Shown here piece by piece: positions 8,683-17,214 of a stretch of DNA of 64,000 bases. The stretch is taken from NCBI GenBank assembly GCA_050012375.1, contig JBEKHH010000002.1:62001-126000 (forward strand). The letters run 5' to 3'. Each line of letters begins with the position of its first letter. Position 1 is the first letter of the stretch. Below the pieces are notes generated by a model. That model ran no database searches and was not told where the DNA came from. It saw nothing but the letters and a program-made list of their open reading frames with translations. The DNA comes from PALSA-1353 sp050012375. Its GTDB lineage: Bacteria > Planctomycetota > Phycisphaerae > Tepidisphaerales > Tepidisphaeraceae. The position numbers were made by a program, and so were the translations under genes.

Positions 8683-9314
8683 TGCTCCCTCTTGCCGCCT
8701 ATTTTGAGGTCAACACGGTGAAATTCTGGCTCCTCAAGGGGAGCTATGGCGCTTTGTTCGGGCTTTTGTTTTCGTGCGGCCTGGGCTTTCCTCTGCCTGA
8801 AGATGTGCCCCTGATCGCCGCGGGAATCCTGATCTACCATCACCACATGCATTTGGCCGTGGCCGCGCCGCTGGCGTGGCTAGGCATCATCGGCGGAGAC
8901 TGCATCCTCTACACGCTGGGATATTTCTATGGTGAAAACATCTCGAAAATCCCAATCATCGGCAAGCACATCACGCCCGCGCGACTCCAGCGCGCTGAAA
9001 ATCTTTTTAGAAAATACGGCGCGTGGATGGTCGCCGTCGGCCGGTTATTCATGGGCATCCGCGGGGCGATGGTCGTAGCCGCGGGCACGAGCCGGCTGAA
9101 ATTCCACAAATTCATCATCGCCGACGGCCTTGCGGCCATCGTCAGCGGCGGAATGTTCATGTTCCTGGGATTCTGGGGAGGTGAATTCGGCCCGGAGATG
9201 GTCCGTCGCATCCGGACATTCAAATATACGCTGTGGAGCACGGCCGCCGTTCTCGCCATGATATTGATCGTCTTCTTCTTCCGGCGCGACCGCCGCCGAC
9301 CCGCCGAATCATGA
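8682..9314 (+). CDS. DedA family membrane protein
   Basis: A 210-residue polytopic inner-membrane protein of the DedA/SNARE-associated family, whose members are linked to undecaprenyl-phosphate or phospholipid recycling and to envelope homeostasis. Visible hallmarks are the acidic GFPLPEDVPLIAAG near residue 36, the GDCILYTLGYFYG segment, and the arginine-containing re-entrant stretch GRLFMGIRGAMV near 123. It is translationally coupled to the Rrf2 gene upstream (TGATG) and to tsaB downstream (ATGA). A polyprenyl-phosphate or lipid role is family knowledge; the substrate is not resolved here. Confidence 0.88.
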   Translation: MLPLAAYFEVNTVKFWLLKGSYGALFGLLFSCGLGFPLPEDVPLIAAGILIYHHHMHLAVAAPLAWLGIIGGDCILYTLGYFYGENISKIPIIGKHITPARLQRAENLFRKYGAWMVAVGRLFMGIRGAMVVAAGTSRLKFHKFIIADGLAAIVSGGMFMFLGFWGGEFGPEMVRRIRTFKYTLWSTAAVLAMILIVFFFRRDRRRPAES

Positions 9315-10009
9315 AGTTCCGCGCCCTGGCCATCGAAACGTCCGGCAGCATCGGCTCGGTAGCGCTGGCGCAAGACGGCAAGATGCTGCTGGAGGACACG
9401 TTCCCTCACGGCCTACAGCACGCCGCCCGCATCATCCCCGCCATCGACGGCCTATGTAAAAAACTCAACTGGACCAGCGCCGATATTCACGAGATTTACG
9501 TCTCCGCCGGGCCGGGATCGTTCACGGGACTGCGTATCGGAATCACCCTGGCCAAAACGCTGGCCATGGTTACCCACGCATCCCTCGTAGCGGTGCCGTC
9601 GGTGCGCGTCCTGGCCGAAAACGCGCCAGCCGACGCGAAAAATGTGGTGATCGTCCTCGACGCCAAGCGCGAGCAGATTTTCACGGCCGCCTTCGCTCGC
9701 AGCGCGAGCGGCTGGACCCAGCTCCAGCCGGCGCAGCTTTCCTCCTTAACTGAAATGTTGGCCAAATGTCCCCGGCCCGTGCACTTGATCGGCGAGGGAA
9801 TTCCCTATCACCGCAAATTCATCCCCGCGTCCGATTCCGGCATTCACATCGTCGAAGAATCGCTTTGGAGGCCGCAGGCACGCATCGTCGCGGCCCTGGG
9901 CTGGCAAATGGCGCGGGAAGGAATCTTCACCGACGCATTGGCCCTGCGCCCGATTTATATTCGCCGGCCCGAAGCGGAGGAAAAATTGGATGGGATTGCC
10001 GGCGGTTAA
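9311..10009 (+). CDS. tsaB: tRNA threonylcarbamoyladenosine biosynthesis protein TsaB
   Basis: A 232-residue TsaB, the non-catalytic ASKHA partner that with TsaD and TsaE transfers threonylcarbamoyl to A37 of ANN-decoding tRNAs. The N-terminal phosphate loop ALAIETSGSIGSVAL and the central SAGPGSFTGLRIG are classic. The C-terminal RPIYIRRPEAEE matches the usual TsaB ending. The start is ATG at 9311, overlapping the DedA stop as ATGA; a longer frame from 9233 lies inside dedA and is rejected. It is the last gene of the Rrf2 operon and converges on a methyltransferase gene nine bases further on. Confidence 0.93.
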   Translation: MKFRALAIETSGSIGSVALAQDGKMLLEDTFPHGLQHAARIIPAIDGLCKKLNWTSADIHEIYVSAGPGSFTGLRIGITLAKTLAMVTHASLVAVPSVRVLAENAPADAKNVVIVLDAKREQIFTAAFARSASGWTQLQPAQLSSLTEMLAKCPRPVHLIGEGIPYHRKFIPASDSGIHIVEESLWRPQARIVAALGWQMAREGIFTDALALRPIYIRRPEAEEKLDGIAGG

Positions 10010-10017
10010 GGCGCGAT

Positions 10018-10785
10018 TCACGCCAGCTTTTGAAACAGATAATTCGGGTTCTTCACGACAAACCGGTAGTTGGCCAGAAGCTTGACTTCCTCAATGACCC
10101 GGCAGACTTCCCAGGGCGATCCATCGGCGGAATCGTCGAATAGGACGAATCCGCCCGGCTCGAGGAATCGATCGGTGTTGAGAAAATCCCGGCGCGAAAA
10201 ATCGTAGCCGTGGTTGCCGTCGATGTAGCAGAAACTGATCGGACCGCCGAGCTGGGCCGGTCGGCCCATCACGTCCGTCACGGTTTGCCGCCGTCCCCAG
10301 GCGCTGAAGAAATCATCCGACAGCAGTTCGATGGTCCGTGGCAGGGCGGATCGGCTGAACATCCTCACGTTGCGGATGTAGCTGGCCTTCACAAATTCGC
10401 GGTACTCGTCGTGGGGAATGTCCGAATCGCCGACGTTGCCGTCCGCGCCCTCGAATTCCCATTTGTCGCAGGTAAAGAGTTCGTTTTCGACGCCGTGTTT
10501 CCGCCTGAAGTACGCGATGATGTTGGTCGATAGGCCCGAGAACGACCCGATTTCCACCATCGGATTCTTCGACGGCAAATTCCGGATCGCGTAATCGAAG
10601 CAGAGCAGATTTCCCTTGTTCAGCATCCCGGCGTTGGCAAAGGAGAGATAGGCGAGGTAATCGTCCATCAGGTTGATGAACTCCAGGCCGCTGCCGGTGC
10701 GGCCGAGGGGATAATCCTTGTAAAGCTCCTGGATGGACTGATCGATTTCCAGCACGGGCATATCAAAACTCCGGGTGAGTGGCAT
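10018..10785 (-). CDS. Class I SAM-dependent methyltransferase (Methyltransf_24-like)
   Basis: A 255-residue protein with a Rossmann-type SAM site, MVEIGSFSGLSTN near residue 76, followed by the acidic strand ends FCYIDGNHGYDF and GGFVLFDDS, which match the Methyltransf_24 group. These enzymes often modify sugars or secondary metabolites; the substrate is unknown. It starts three bases after the ftsW stop, so it is probably cotranscribed with the cell-wall cluster, in the place where murG or murC would normally follow. An alternative start is ATG at 10761 (MPVLEID). Confidence 0.75.
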   Translation of the reverse strand: MPLTRSFDMPVLEIDQSIQELYKDYPLGRTGSGLEFINLMDDYLAYLSFANAGMLNKGNLLCFDYAIRNLPSKNPMVEIGSFSGLSTNIIAYFRRKHGVENELFTCDKWEFEGADGNVGDSDIPHDEYREFVKASYIRNVRMFSRSALPRTIELLSDDFFSAWGRRQTVTDVMGRPAQLGGPISFCYIDGNHGYDFSRRDFLNTDRFLEPGGFVLFDDSADGSPWEVCRVIEEVKLLANYRFVVKNPNYLFQKLA

Positions 10786-10788
10786 CGT

Positions 10789-12039
10789 TCACGCCGTCGT
10801 AAATTTCCGCCACATCGCGTCGTTGACGATGCGGACGTCATGCCGTTGGCCCTCCGGGACGTTCGGGCGCGCTGGCGGCGGGGGGATGGCAAGGGGATCG
10901 GGGGTTTCATCAGTCGGGTTCTTGAATCGCGCGGTGCTGCGCAGCAAGCCGAGGGCGGCGCAGGTGATGATCAATCCGCTTCCCCCGGCGCTGACCAGCG
11001 GCAAGGAAAGCCCCTTGGTCGGCACGCTCACGGTTGCCACCGCGATGTTGATCAGCGCCTGAAGCGTGACCATCGTTCCGACGCCGAACGCCAGCAGCCG
11101 CCCGAAATTGTCCGCTTTCATTTTCACCGTCTGCCAGGCGCAATACAAAACGCCCAGATACAGCGCGATCGTCAGCATGGCCCCGAATAATCCAAGCTCC
11201 TCGCAAATGACGGCAAAGATGAAATCGGTCGTATCCTCGGGAAGATAACCCAATTTCTGGATGCCGTTGCCGAGCCCGCGTCCGGTCCATCCGCCGGTGG
11301 CGAAGCTCAGGAGGCTTTGGATCATGTGGTAGCCCTCGCGCTGCGGGGCGGCGTACGGGTTGGCAAACGCCGTGATGCGCTTCCAGCGATATTCTTGGTG
11401 CATGACGAACCACAATCCTGCCGCCAGCACCGGCGGAATCACGACTGCCAGATGCCACCATCGCACCTTGGCGACCAGCAGCATTGCCAGGGCCGCCAGC
11501 GCGATCAGGACCGCCGTGCCAAAATCCTGAGTGACCACCAGCAGGCAAAGGGCGGCGATCGGAATCAGCAGGGGGAGAAATCCGGTGAAGAATCGATCCA
11601 AATTCAACGGCCGGCGCGCGAGCAAAAGCGCCAGGTACAACACCACCGCCCACTTGGCCAGTTCCGACGGCTGAATCTGCACCGGCCCGAGCCGCAGCCA
11701 ACGCCGCGCGCCGTTGACGGAGACGCCGATGTGGGGAACGAGCACCAGCAGATTCGCCAGCAGGGTGATGGCCATCAGCCAGGCAATCGGGTTTCGCCGG
11801 AGCTTGGCGGTCGCGCGGCCCAGCCAGGCGTAGTTGAACCAGCCGACAACCAGAAAAGTGATCAAGGCCGCGGCGGCGAAGACGGCGTCCTTGATGGCAT
11901 TAACCGACCATTGCCAACCGTAGCGCTGGGCCGCCCCGGCGGACGCCGACTGCACCATGATCACGCCGAGGAGCAGCAGGGCCAGCACGCAGAGCGTGAG
12001 CGCATCCCGCGTGCGCAGGCGATAGATGGAGACCTCCAT
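10789..12039 (-). CDS. ftsW: Peptidoglycan glycosyltransferase FtsW
   Basis: A 416-residue SEDS-family polymerase with about ten membrane segments, which joins lipid II into glycan strands at the septum with its class B PBP partner. Conserved parts include RWLRLGPVQIQPSELAK, TQDFGTAV, LGYLPEDTTDFIFAV and LPLVSAGGSGLI. FtsW is preferred over RodA because murE, murF and mraY lie upstream on the same strand. A proline-rich cytoplasmic tail follows the last helix. No murD, murG, murC or ftsI is adjacent, which departs from the standard dcw order. Confidence 0.92.
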   Translation of the reverse strand: MEVSIYRLRTRDALTLCVLALLLLGVIMVQSASAGAAQRYGWQWSVNAIKDAVFAAAALITFLVVGWFNYAWLGRATAKLRRNPIAWLMAITLLANLLVLVPHIGVSVNGARRWLRLGPVQIQPSELAKWAVVLYLALLLARRPLNLDRFFTGFLPLLIPIAALCLLVVTQDFGTAVLIALAALAMLLVAKVRWWHLAVVIPPVLAAGLWFVMHQEYRWKRITAFANPYAAPQREGYHMIQSLLSFATGGWTGRGLGNGIQKLGYLPEDTTDFIFAVICEELGLFGAMLTIALYLGVLYCAWQTVKMKADNFGRLLAFGVGTMVTLQALINIAVATVSVPTKGLSLPLVSAGGSGLIITCAALGLLRSTARFKNPTDETPDPLAIPPPPARPNVPEGQRHDVRIVNDAMWRKFTTA

Positions 12040-12314
12040 ATTAAAACGTTATCGGACGCTTTGGCGGGAAAACTTGAGGTGTCGGCTGGCGCAGGGATGC
12101 GGTGCCGAGTCTTGGGGTGCGGGATTGGCTGGTCACGTTTGGGGAATCGAGGAACCGGCGCCAGTGATTACACCCGGCAACGGCATCGATGGCTCGGCAA
12201 GCTGACGATTGACGATCTCGATCGTTTGGCGAGCGCGAACCAACTGCGCAAGCGTCCTCGAAATTCCTACTGATTCGGTTCTATGCTCGAGCTGTTCGTC
12301 GCAAACCTTTGCCA

Positions 12315-12950
12315 CTATTTGCGTGATTTCATCTCGCGAAGGCAGGCAGAAACCTTCGGGAGCTTCGCTCTCCACAGCCAGGTTGGCTTGATCAAAAAGC
12401 CGGGTAGCACGCTCGACTTGACCGCATCCTTGCCGTCGATCTGCCGGTATTTACGGCCTTCAAACAAGGCATAGGCCTCCAGCGTCTTGGAAACCGGGTC
12501 GACGATCCAATACTCCCGAACGCCGGCGGATTCGTACTCCAAGAATTTCTCACGCCGATCTCGTGACTGGCTGTCTGGCGAAACAATTTCGAGAATCAAA
12601 TCGGGCGCGCCTTCGATGTGGGCATATCGAATAATATCGCTTCGCGCGGCGGCGATGAAAATGATGTCAGGGGAACGGCGGCGCCGGAGCTTTGCAAAGC
12701 GGATTTGGACCGGCTCCGCTAGAACCTGTCCCAAGCTTTGCCGATCCACGAACTCGTTCATCAGAGTCAACAAGAACGCGAAAAGCTGCCCATGCTCAAT
12801 ATTCACCGGAGACATTACCACCACCTCGCCATCGATCCATTCTGCCCAGGTTTGGTCGTCGCACCAATCCACGAATTGTTGCTCGGTCATCCGAACATTC
12901 GTGCCGGGCGGCTTTCTGTGGCGAGGCGGTTGAATCAGAGCGGCTGTCAC
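12315..12950 (-). CDS. Uma2 family endonuclease (DUF820) between mraY and ftsW
   Basis: A 211-residue Uma2/DUF820 protein with the PD-(D/E)XK-like core RSPDIIFIA, PDLILEIVSPDSQSRD and GVREYWIVDP (residues about 92-155). The family is expanded in cyanobacteria and planctomycetes and its biological role is largely unknown. The start is GTG at 12950; an internal ATG at 12890 (MTEQQFVDW) is possible. It occupies the slot between mraY and ftsW where murD lies in standard division clusters, on the same strand, 39 bases after mraY. This suggests insertion into the cluster rather than a cell-wall role. Confidence 0.88.
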   Translation of the reverse strand: MTAALIQPPRHRKPPGTNVRMTEQQFVDWCDDQTWAEWIDGEVVVMSPVNIEHGQLFAFLLTLMNEFVDRQSLGQVLAEPVQIRFAKLRRRRSPDIIFIAAARSDIIRYAHIEGAPDLILEIVSPDSQSRDRREKFLEYESAGVREYWIVDPVSKTLEAYALFEGRKYRQIDGKDAVKSSVLPGFLIKPTWLWRAKLPKVSACLREMKSRK

Positions 12951-12989
12951 AGCAACAGTATAGCATCGTGCCGATGCGAAGGGGGTTGC

Positions 12990-14165
12990 CTACCGCAATT
13001 TGATCGTCGCCAGGGCCAGCATGGCCAGCATCACGCCGATGAGCCAGAAGCGTATGACCACTTGCGTTTCCGCCCAGCCCTTGCGTTGAAAATGGTGATG
13101 CAGCGGCGCCATGAGAAAGAGTCGCCGGCCCTCGCCGAAGCGTTTCTTGGTGTATTTGTACCAACCGACCTGGAGGATGACGCTTCCCGCCTCGGCCACG
13201 AAAATGCCGCCGCACAGGACCAGCAGTAACTCCTGGCGGATCACCACGGCGATGTATCCCAAAAGTCCGCCGAGAGCCAGCGAGCCGGTGTCGCCCATGA
13301 AGACGGCGGCGGGGCTGCAATTGAACCAAAGGAAACCCAAACAGGCTCCGACCATGGCGCCGGCGATCACGGCCATTTGGGCACTGCCGGGAATTCGCGG
13401 CAGGAACAAGACGTCAACCAAATATCCGCCGCCGACGCGATAGCCCTGCAACAGCGCCAGGATCAAAAAGGTGAAGCTGACGATTCCCGCGCAACCGGCG
13501 GCCAGACCGTCCAGACCGTCGCTCAGATTCACGGCATTGCTGGTGGCCGTCAAAACCGCCGTGCCCAGGATGATGAAGATCGTCGGGCCCAGCGGCCGGG
13601 CCAGATTCTTGAAGAACGGAAAATAGAGCGTGTGGCTGTGGGGATCGCGGCTGTAAAAATAGGTGAAATAGGACAGCAAAATCCCCAGCCCGATCTGAAA
13701 TAAAATCTTCTCCAGGGATGTCAAACCTTGCCGGCTGACCTGCTCGCCCGGCGGAAGCAGCTTTCCCCGCCGGTGCAACGTCAGCTTCAGCCAATCATCC
13801 ATCGCGCCCACCGCACCCAGCCAGATCAGGCAGATCAGGCCCATTCCCACGTAAAAGTTGTCGAGGTCCGCGAGCATCAGGGTGGTCAGGGCGATGGCGA
13901 AAATGATGAGGATTCCGCCCATGGTCGGCGTCCCCTTTTTTCCGAGCATCATCTGATCCATCTGGGCCTGATCGAAGTTCGCCTCATCGTCGATCTTTTG
14001 GCGTCGCAGCCAGCGGATGACGCCCGGACCCAGGAGCGTGACCAGGGCGAAGCTCAAGATCACCGCGGCCATGGATTGAAATGTGACGTCGTTGAAGACG
14101 CGCAAAAACCCGAAGCGATGCGATTCCAGCCAGGCGTAATGGAGTTTAACCAGCAGGTAGATCAT
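12990..14165 (-). CDS. mraY: Phospho-N-acetylmuramoyl-pentapeptide-transferase MraY
   Basis: A 391-residue polytopic enzyme that transfers phospho-MurNAc-pentapeptide from UDP to undecaprenyl phosphate, forming lipid I. Signature stretches are KKGTPTMGGILII, NAVNLSDGLDGLA, FMGDTGSLALGG and the histidine-rich LMAPLHHHFQRKGW, all at the expected places. The ATG at 14165 (MIYLLVKLHYAW) lies four bases after the murF stop; a longer frame from 14285 lies inside murF and is rejected. Length is slightly above the usual 360 residues because of a longer loop near residues 110-140. Confidence 0.96.
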   Translation of the reverse strand: MIYLLVKLHYAWLESHRFGFLRVFNDVTFQSMAAVILSFALVTLLGPGVIRWLRRQKIDDEANFDQAQMDQMMLGKKGTPTMGGILIIFAIALTTLMLADLDNFYVGMGLICLIWLGAVGAMDDWLKLTLHRRGKLLPPGEQVSRQGLTSLEKILFQIGLGILLSYFTYFYSRDPHSHTLYFPFFKNLARPLGPTIFIILGTAVLTATSNAVNLSDGLDGLAAGCAGIVSFTFLILALLQGYRVGGGYLVDVLFLPRIPGSAQMAVIAGAMVGACLGFLWFNCSPAAVFMGDTGSLALGGLLGYIAVVIRQELLLVLCGGIFVAEAGSVILQVGWYKYTKKRFGEGRRLFLMAPLHHHFQRKGWAETQVVIRFWLIGVMLAMLALATIKLR

Positions 14166-14169
14166 GGGA

Positions 14170-15633
14170 TCACGATGCCGCCGCCTGGGCGGCCACCAGG
14201 GGCGACCGCCGGCTTGCGACGATCTCTTGAGCGACGACCTCCAATCCGATCGCCCGCGAGGCCTTGAGGAGCACGAGGTCCCCATCGATCAGCCGCGGCG
14301 CGATCGCGGCGGCCGCCGCCGCAGTCGGGAAATGCTCGACCCGATTCGCCCGCATCCCGCTCTTGATCGCTTCGGCGGCGATCGCTTTGGCCTCGCTTCC
14401 GACGCAGACCACCAGATCGGGCGCGAAGCCTTCGGCGATAAACTTGCCGATTTCGCGATGGCACTGGGCGGAGGAAGCGCCCAGTTCGCGCATGTCACCC
14501 AGCACGGCGATCCGCCGCCCACTTGTCGGCAGCGACGCGAGCGTCCGGATCGCCGCACGCATCGACGCGGGATTGGCGTTGTACGCATCGTTCAGCACGC
14601 GAATCCCACCGGCATCCATCAGTTGAAGCCGCATCTCCGGCCCCGACGCATGTCGCAGATGCTTCACCATCGGCACATCGTCAAGCCCCAGCGTCCGCCC
14701 GACGGCAATGGCCGCCAGCGCGTTCACCGCGCTATGCTGACCCAGCAACGGCACAAACGCCTGTATGCCCCGCGGCTCGATCGTGAAATGAGTCCCCTCC
14801 ATGGCGCAGCGCACGTTCGAGGCCCACAGGTCGTTGCCGTTGCAAGAACCGAATGTCACGCGTCGGCCGGTGAACGGGCGCGTCGCTTGGAGCAACGCCG
14901 CATCATCGCCGTTGACAATCAGCACGCCGGAGTCGGCGATTCCTTCGATGAGGCTGGCGTTCTCCCGCCGCACGCCTTCCAGATCGCCCAGGCCTTGAAG
15001 ATGCTCGGCCGAGCAATTGGTAATCACGGCGACATCCGGCAGGGCGATGTTGGTCAGCAATTGAATTTCACCGGGATGATTCGTGCCCATCTCGAGCACG
15101 AGGTAATCCGCTTGCGGATCGGCCGGGAATATCGTCAGGGGCACGCCGATGTCGTTGTTGAAGCTCTTGGGCGATATCGATCCGCGCAGGTCTTGGCGAA
15201 GCACGGAATGAATGAGATGCTTCACTCCGGTTTTTCCGTTGCTGCCGGCGACGGCAATGACTTTGGCCCGCATGTGCTGGCGCACATGGCGCGCGAGCAG
15301 GCCCATGGCCAAGCGCGTGTCGGCGACGCGAAGCAAGGGGAGGTTGGGGGGCGAAATGGGGGGCTGGTGATCGATCAGAGCCGCCGCCGCGCCGCCCGCC
15401 GCCGCCTGGGCCAGAAATTCATGGCCGTCGAAATTCTCCCCGCGCAGGGCAATAAACAGCGACTGGAGCGTCATCCGCCGGGTATCGGTGCAAATCGCGC
15501 AAATGCGCGCATCAGCGCCGCCAGGCACGTCAGCGCCGGCAGGCGCGTCAGCGCCGGCAGGCGCGTCAGCGCCAGCAGGCGCGGCGGCCGCTCCGGTCAC
15601 CCGTTGGATTTCAGCCAGCGAAATTGGATTCAT
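14170..15633 (-). CDS. murF: UDP-N-acetylmuramoyl-tripeptide--D-alanyl-D-alanine ligase MurF
   Basis: A 487-residue Mur ligase that adds D-Ala-D-Ala to UDP-MurNAc-tripeptide. The ATP loop is AVAGSNGKTGVKHL, followed by LEMGTNHPGEI, TNCSAEHLQGLG and NDAYNANPASM, all MurF-type. The N-terminus is unusual: an 18-base tandem repeat encodes PAGADA several times (residues about 18-41) between the first helix and the substrate-binding strand with TDTRRM. The ATG overlaps the murE stop as ATGA. Catalytic domains are intact, so the enzyme is probably active despite the insertion. Confidence 0.95.
   Translation of the reverse strand: MNPISLAEIQRVTGAAAAPAGADAPAGADAPAGADVPGGADARICAICTDTRRMTLQSLFIALRGENFDGHEFLAQAAAGGAAAALIDHQPPISPPNLPLLRVADTRLAMGLLARHVRQHMRAKVIAVAGSNGKTGVKHLIHSVLRQDLRGSISPKSFNNDIGVPLTIFPADPQADYLVLEMGTNHPGEIQLLTNIALPDVAVITNCSAEHLQGLGDLEGVRRENASLIEGIADSGVLIVNGDDAALLQATRPFTGRRVTFGSCNGNDLWASNVRCAMEGTHFTIEPRGIQAFVPLLGQHSAVNALAAIAVGRTLGLDDVPMVKHLRHASGPEMRLQLMDAGGIRVLNDAYNANPASMRAAIRTLASLPTSGRRIAVLGDMRELGASSAQCHREIGKFIAEGFAPDLVVCVGSEAKAIAAEAIKSGMRANRVEHFPTAAAAAAIAPRLIDGDLVLLKASRAIGLEVVAQEIVASRRSPLVAAQAAAS
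15505..15588. repeat. 18-bp in-frame tandem repeat inside murF
   Basis: Units at 15523-15540, 15541-15558 and 15559-15576 differ by one base each from AGGCGCGTCAGCGCCGGC, with degenerate copies on both sides. Read on the minus strand, each unit encodes Pro-Ala-Gly-Ala-Asp-Ala, so gain or loss of units keeps the frame. Confidence 0.85.
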
Positions 15634-17102
15634 ATCGAAAACGAGGCCTTCCGAAGCACGTCCATCGCCTCTTCCACGTCATCGAAATGGTGCTTCACCT
15701 GCCCGACAAGCTGATAATTTTCGTGCCCTTTTCCGGCGAGCAGAACCACGTCGCCGCCCTTGGCATCTGCAAGGATTTGCGCGATAGCCGCGCGACGATC
15801 CGGCTGGACGATGACCGTCTTTTGCGAGGGCTGTTGAAATCCGGCCAGGACCTGCTCGATGATGTCGCCGGGTTTTTCCGTGCGCGGGTTATCGCTGGTG
15901 AGGTAGACGACATCGGCCACGCGCTGTGCGACTCGAGCCATCAGCGGGCGCTTGGAGCGATCGCGATCGCCGCCGCAGCCGAACAGGACCCGCAGCTTCG
16001 CCCGGGTCAGGGGGCGAAGGGCGGTCAACACTTTTTCCAGGGCATCATCGGTATGGGCGTAATCCACGAGAACGGCGAAGGGCTGGCCGCACCGCACCGC
16101 CTGCAGCCGGCCCGGCGCGCCCTGCGCGTCCTGAAGTCCGGCGGCGATCTGATGCACCGTCAAGCGAAACACCTCCCCCAGCAGCGCCGCCGCGGTCATT
16201 GCATTGGCGATGTTGTGCCGCCCGATCATTCCCAGTCCCACCTCGGCGCTGCCATCGGGCGTGTGCAGGATGAATCGCGATCCCTGGCTGGTCATGGCGA
16301 TGTCGCGCGCGGAATAATCCGCCTGGGCCCCAAACCCAAATCGCACGACCCGAGCCTTGCACCCAGCCACCATTCGCTGGGACCAGCCATCGTCCGCATT
16401 CACCACGGCGATCGCATCCTCGTCGAGCATTTCAAACAGCTTGGCCTTGGCAGCGGCGTAATTTTCCATGTTGCCGTGATAGTCGAGGTGGTCGCGGGTG
16501 AGATTCGTGAAAGCCGCTCCGGCAAAGCGAATGCCATCGACGCGTCCCTGGTCCAGGGCGTGACTGGAGGTCTCCATGGCGCAGGCCCGGCATCCGTTAT
16601 CACGAATCGCGGCCAAAAGTTTGGCCAGTTCGACAGCGCCCGGCGTGGTCAAGGTCGCCTCTCGCCGATCCCGGCCGTTGTCGGTCTCAACGGTCCCAAT
16701 CAGCCCGCAGCGAACATTCATCTTATTGAGCACGTGTCGAAGCACATACGTCGTGGTGGTCTTGCCGTTGGTGCCGGTGACGGCGACGGGGCGGATGGAC
16801 TTTGACGGATGGCGATAAAAGATATGCGCCAGCTTGGCGGTGATCGCGGCCGGATCGGGAACAACCACCAGCGTTGCCGGGCAATCCAGCGCCGGGGCCG
16901 CCGCGATTACCGCCGCCGCTCCGCGCTCGATCGCCTGAGCGATGAAACTGGCGCCCTGGCTCTTCGTGCCGGCCCGCGCCACGAAAAGATCGCCCGCCTG
17001 GAGGCAGCGCGAGTCCTCGCATATGCCGCTGATTTCAACGTCGGCAATGCCGGTAAAATCGAATCGGGGATCAAGCTCGCGAAGGAGTTGATGGAGTCGC
17101 AT
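15630..17102 (-). CDS. murE: UDP-N-acetylmuramoyl-L-alanyl-D-glutamate--2,6-diaminopimelate ligase MurE
   Basis: A 490-residue Mur ligase adding the third residue of the stem peptide. The ATP loop is VTGTNGKTTTTYVL; ETSSHALDQGRVDGI and GKGHENYQL are typical. The specificity loop reads DNPRTEKP, the form that selects meso-diaminopimelate rather than lysine, so the wall is predicted to be A1-gamma-type peptidoglycan. The ATG at 17102 follows AAAAGGACG at good distance; the frame extends further upstream but that part is unlike MurE. It is the first recognisable dcw gene here, 112 bases after the UDP-sugar pyrophosphorylase gene, and is coupled to murF. Confidence 0.95.
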   Translation of the reverse strand: MRLHQLLRELDPRFDFTGIADVEISGICEDSRCLQAGDLFVARAGTKSQGASFIAQAIERGAAAVIAAAPALDCPATLVVVPDPAAITAKLAHIFYRHPSKSIRPVAVTGTNGKTTTTYVLRHVLNKMNVRCGLIGTVETDNGRDRREATLTTPGAVELAKLLAAIRDNGCRACAMETSSHALDQGRVDGIRFAGAAFTNLTRDHLDYHGNMENYAAAKAKLFEMLDEDAIAVVNADDGWSQRMVAGCKARVVRFGFGAQADYSARDIAMTSQGSRFILHTPDGSAEVGLGMIGRHNIANAMTAAALLGEVFRLTVHQIAAGLQDAQGAPGRLQAVRCGQPFAVLVDYAHTDDALEKVLTALRPLTRAKLRVLFGCGGDRDRSKRPLMARVAQRVADVVYLTSDNPRTEKPGDIIEQVLAGFQQPSQKTVIVQPDRRAAIAQILADAKGGDVVLLAGKGHENYQLVGQVKHHFDDVEEAMDVLRKASFSI

Positions 17103-17214
17103 CGGGACGTCCTTTTCCCAACGACGGCAAAACGACGGGGCAACCGTGCCCGCAAGCATCAATCTATCACCCATGGTCGGAAATGCAACCGCCGCCGATT
17201 CAGTCACGCACCCA

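Noticed and set aside
12133..12375. 80-codon minus-strand frame after the Uma2 gene (MESEAPEGFCLPSRD...)
   Set aside because: It overlaps the Uma2 3' end by 61 bases in another frame, has no clear ribosome binding site and no recognisable family. A small real gene cannot be fully excluded.
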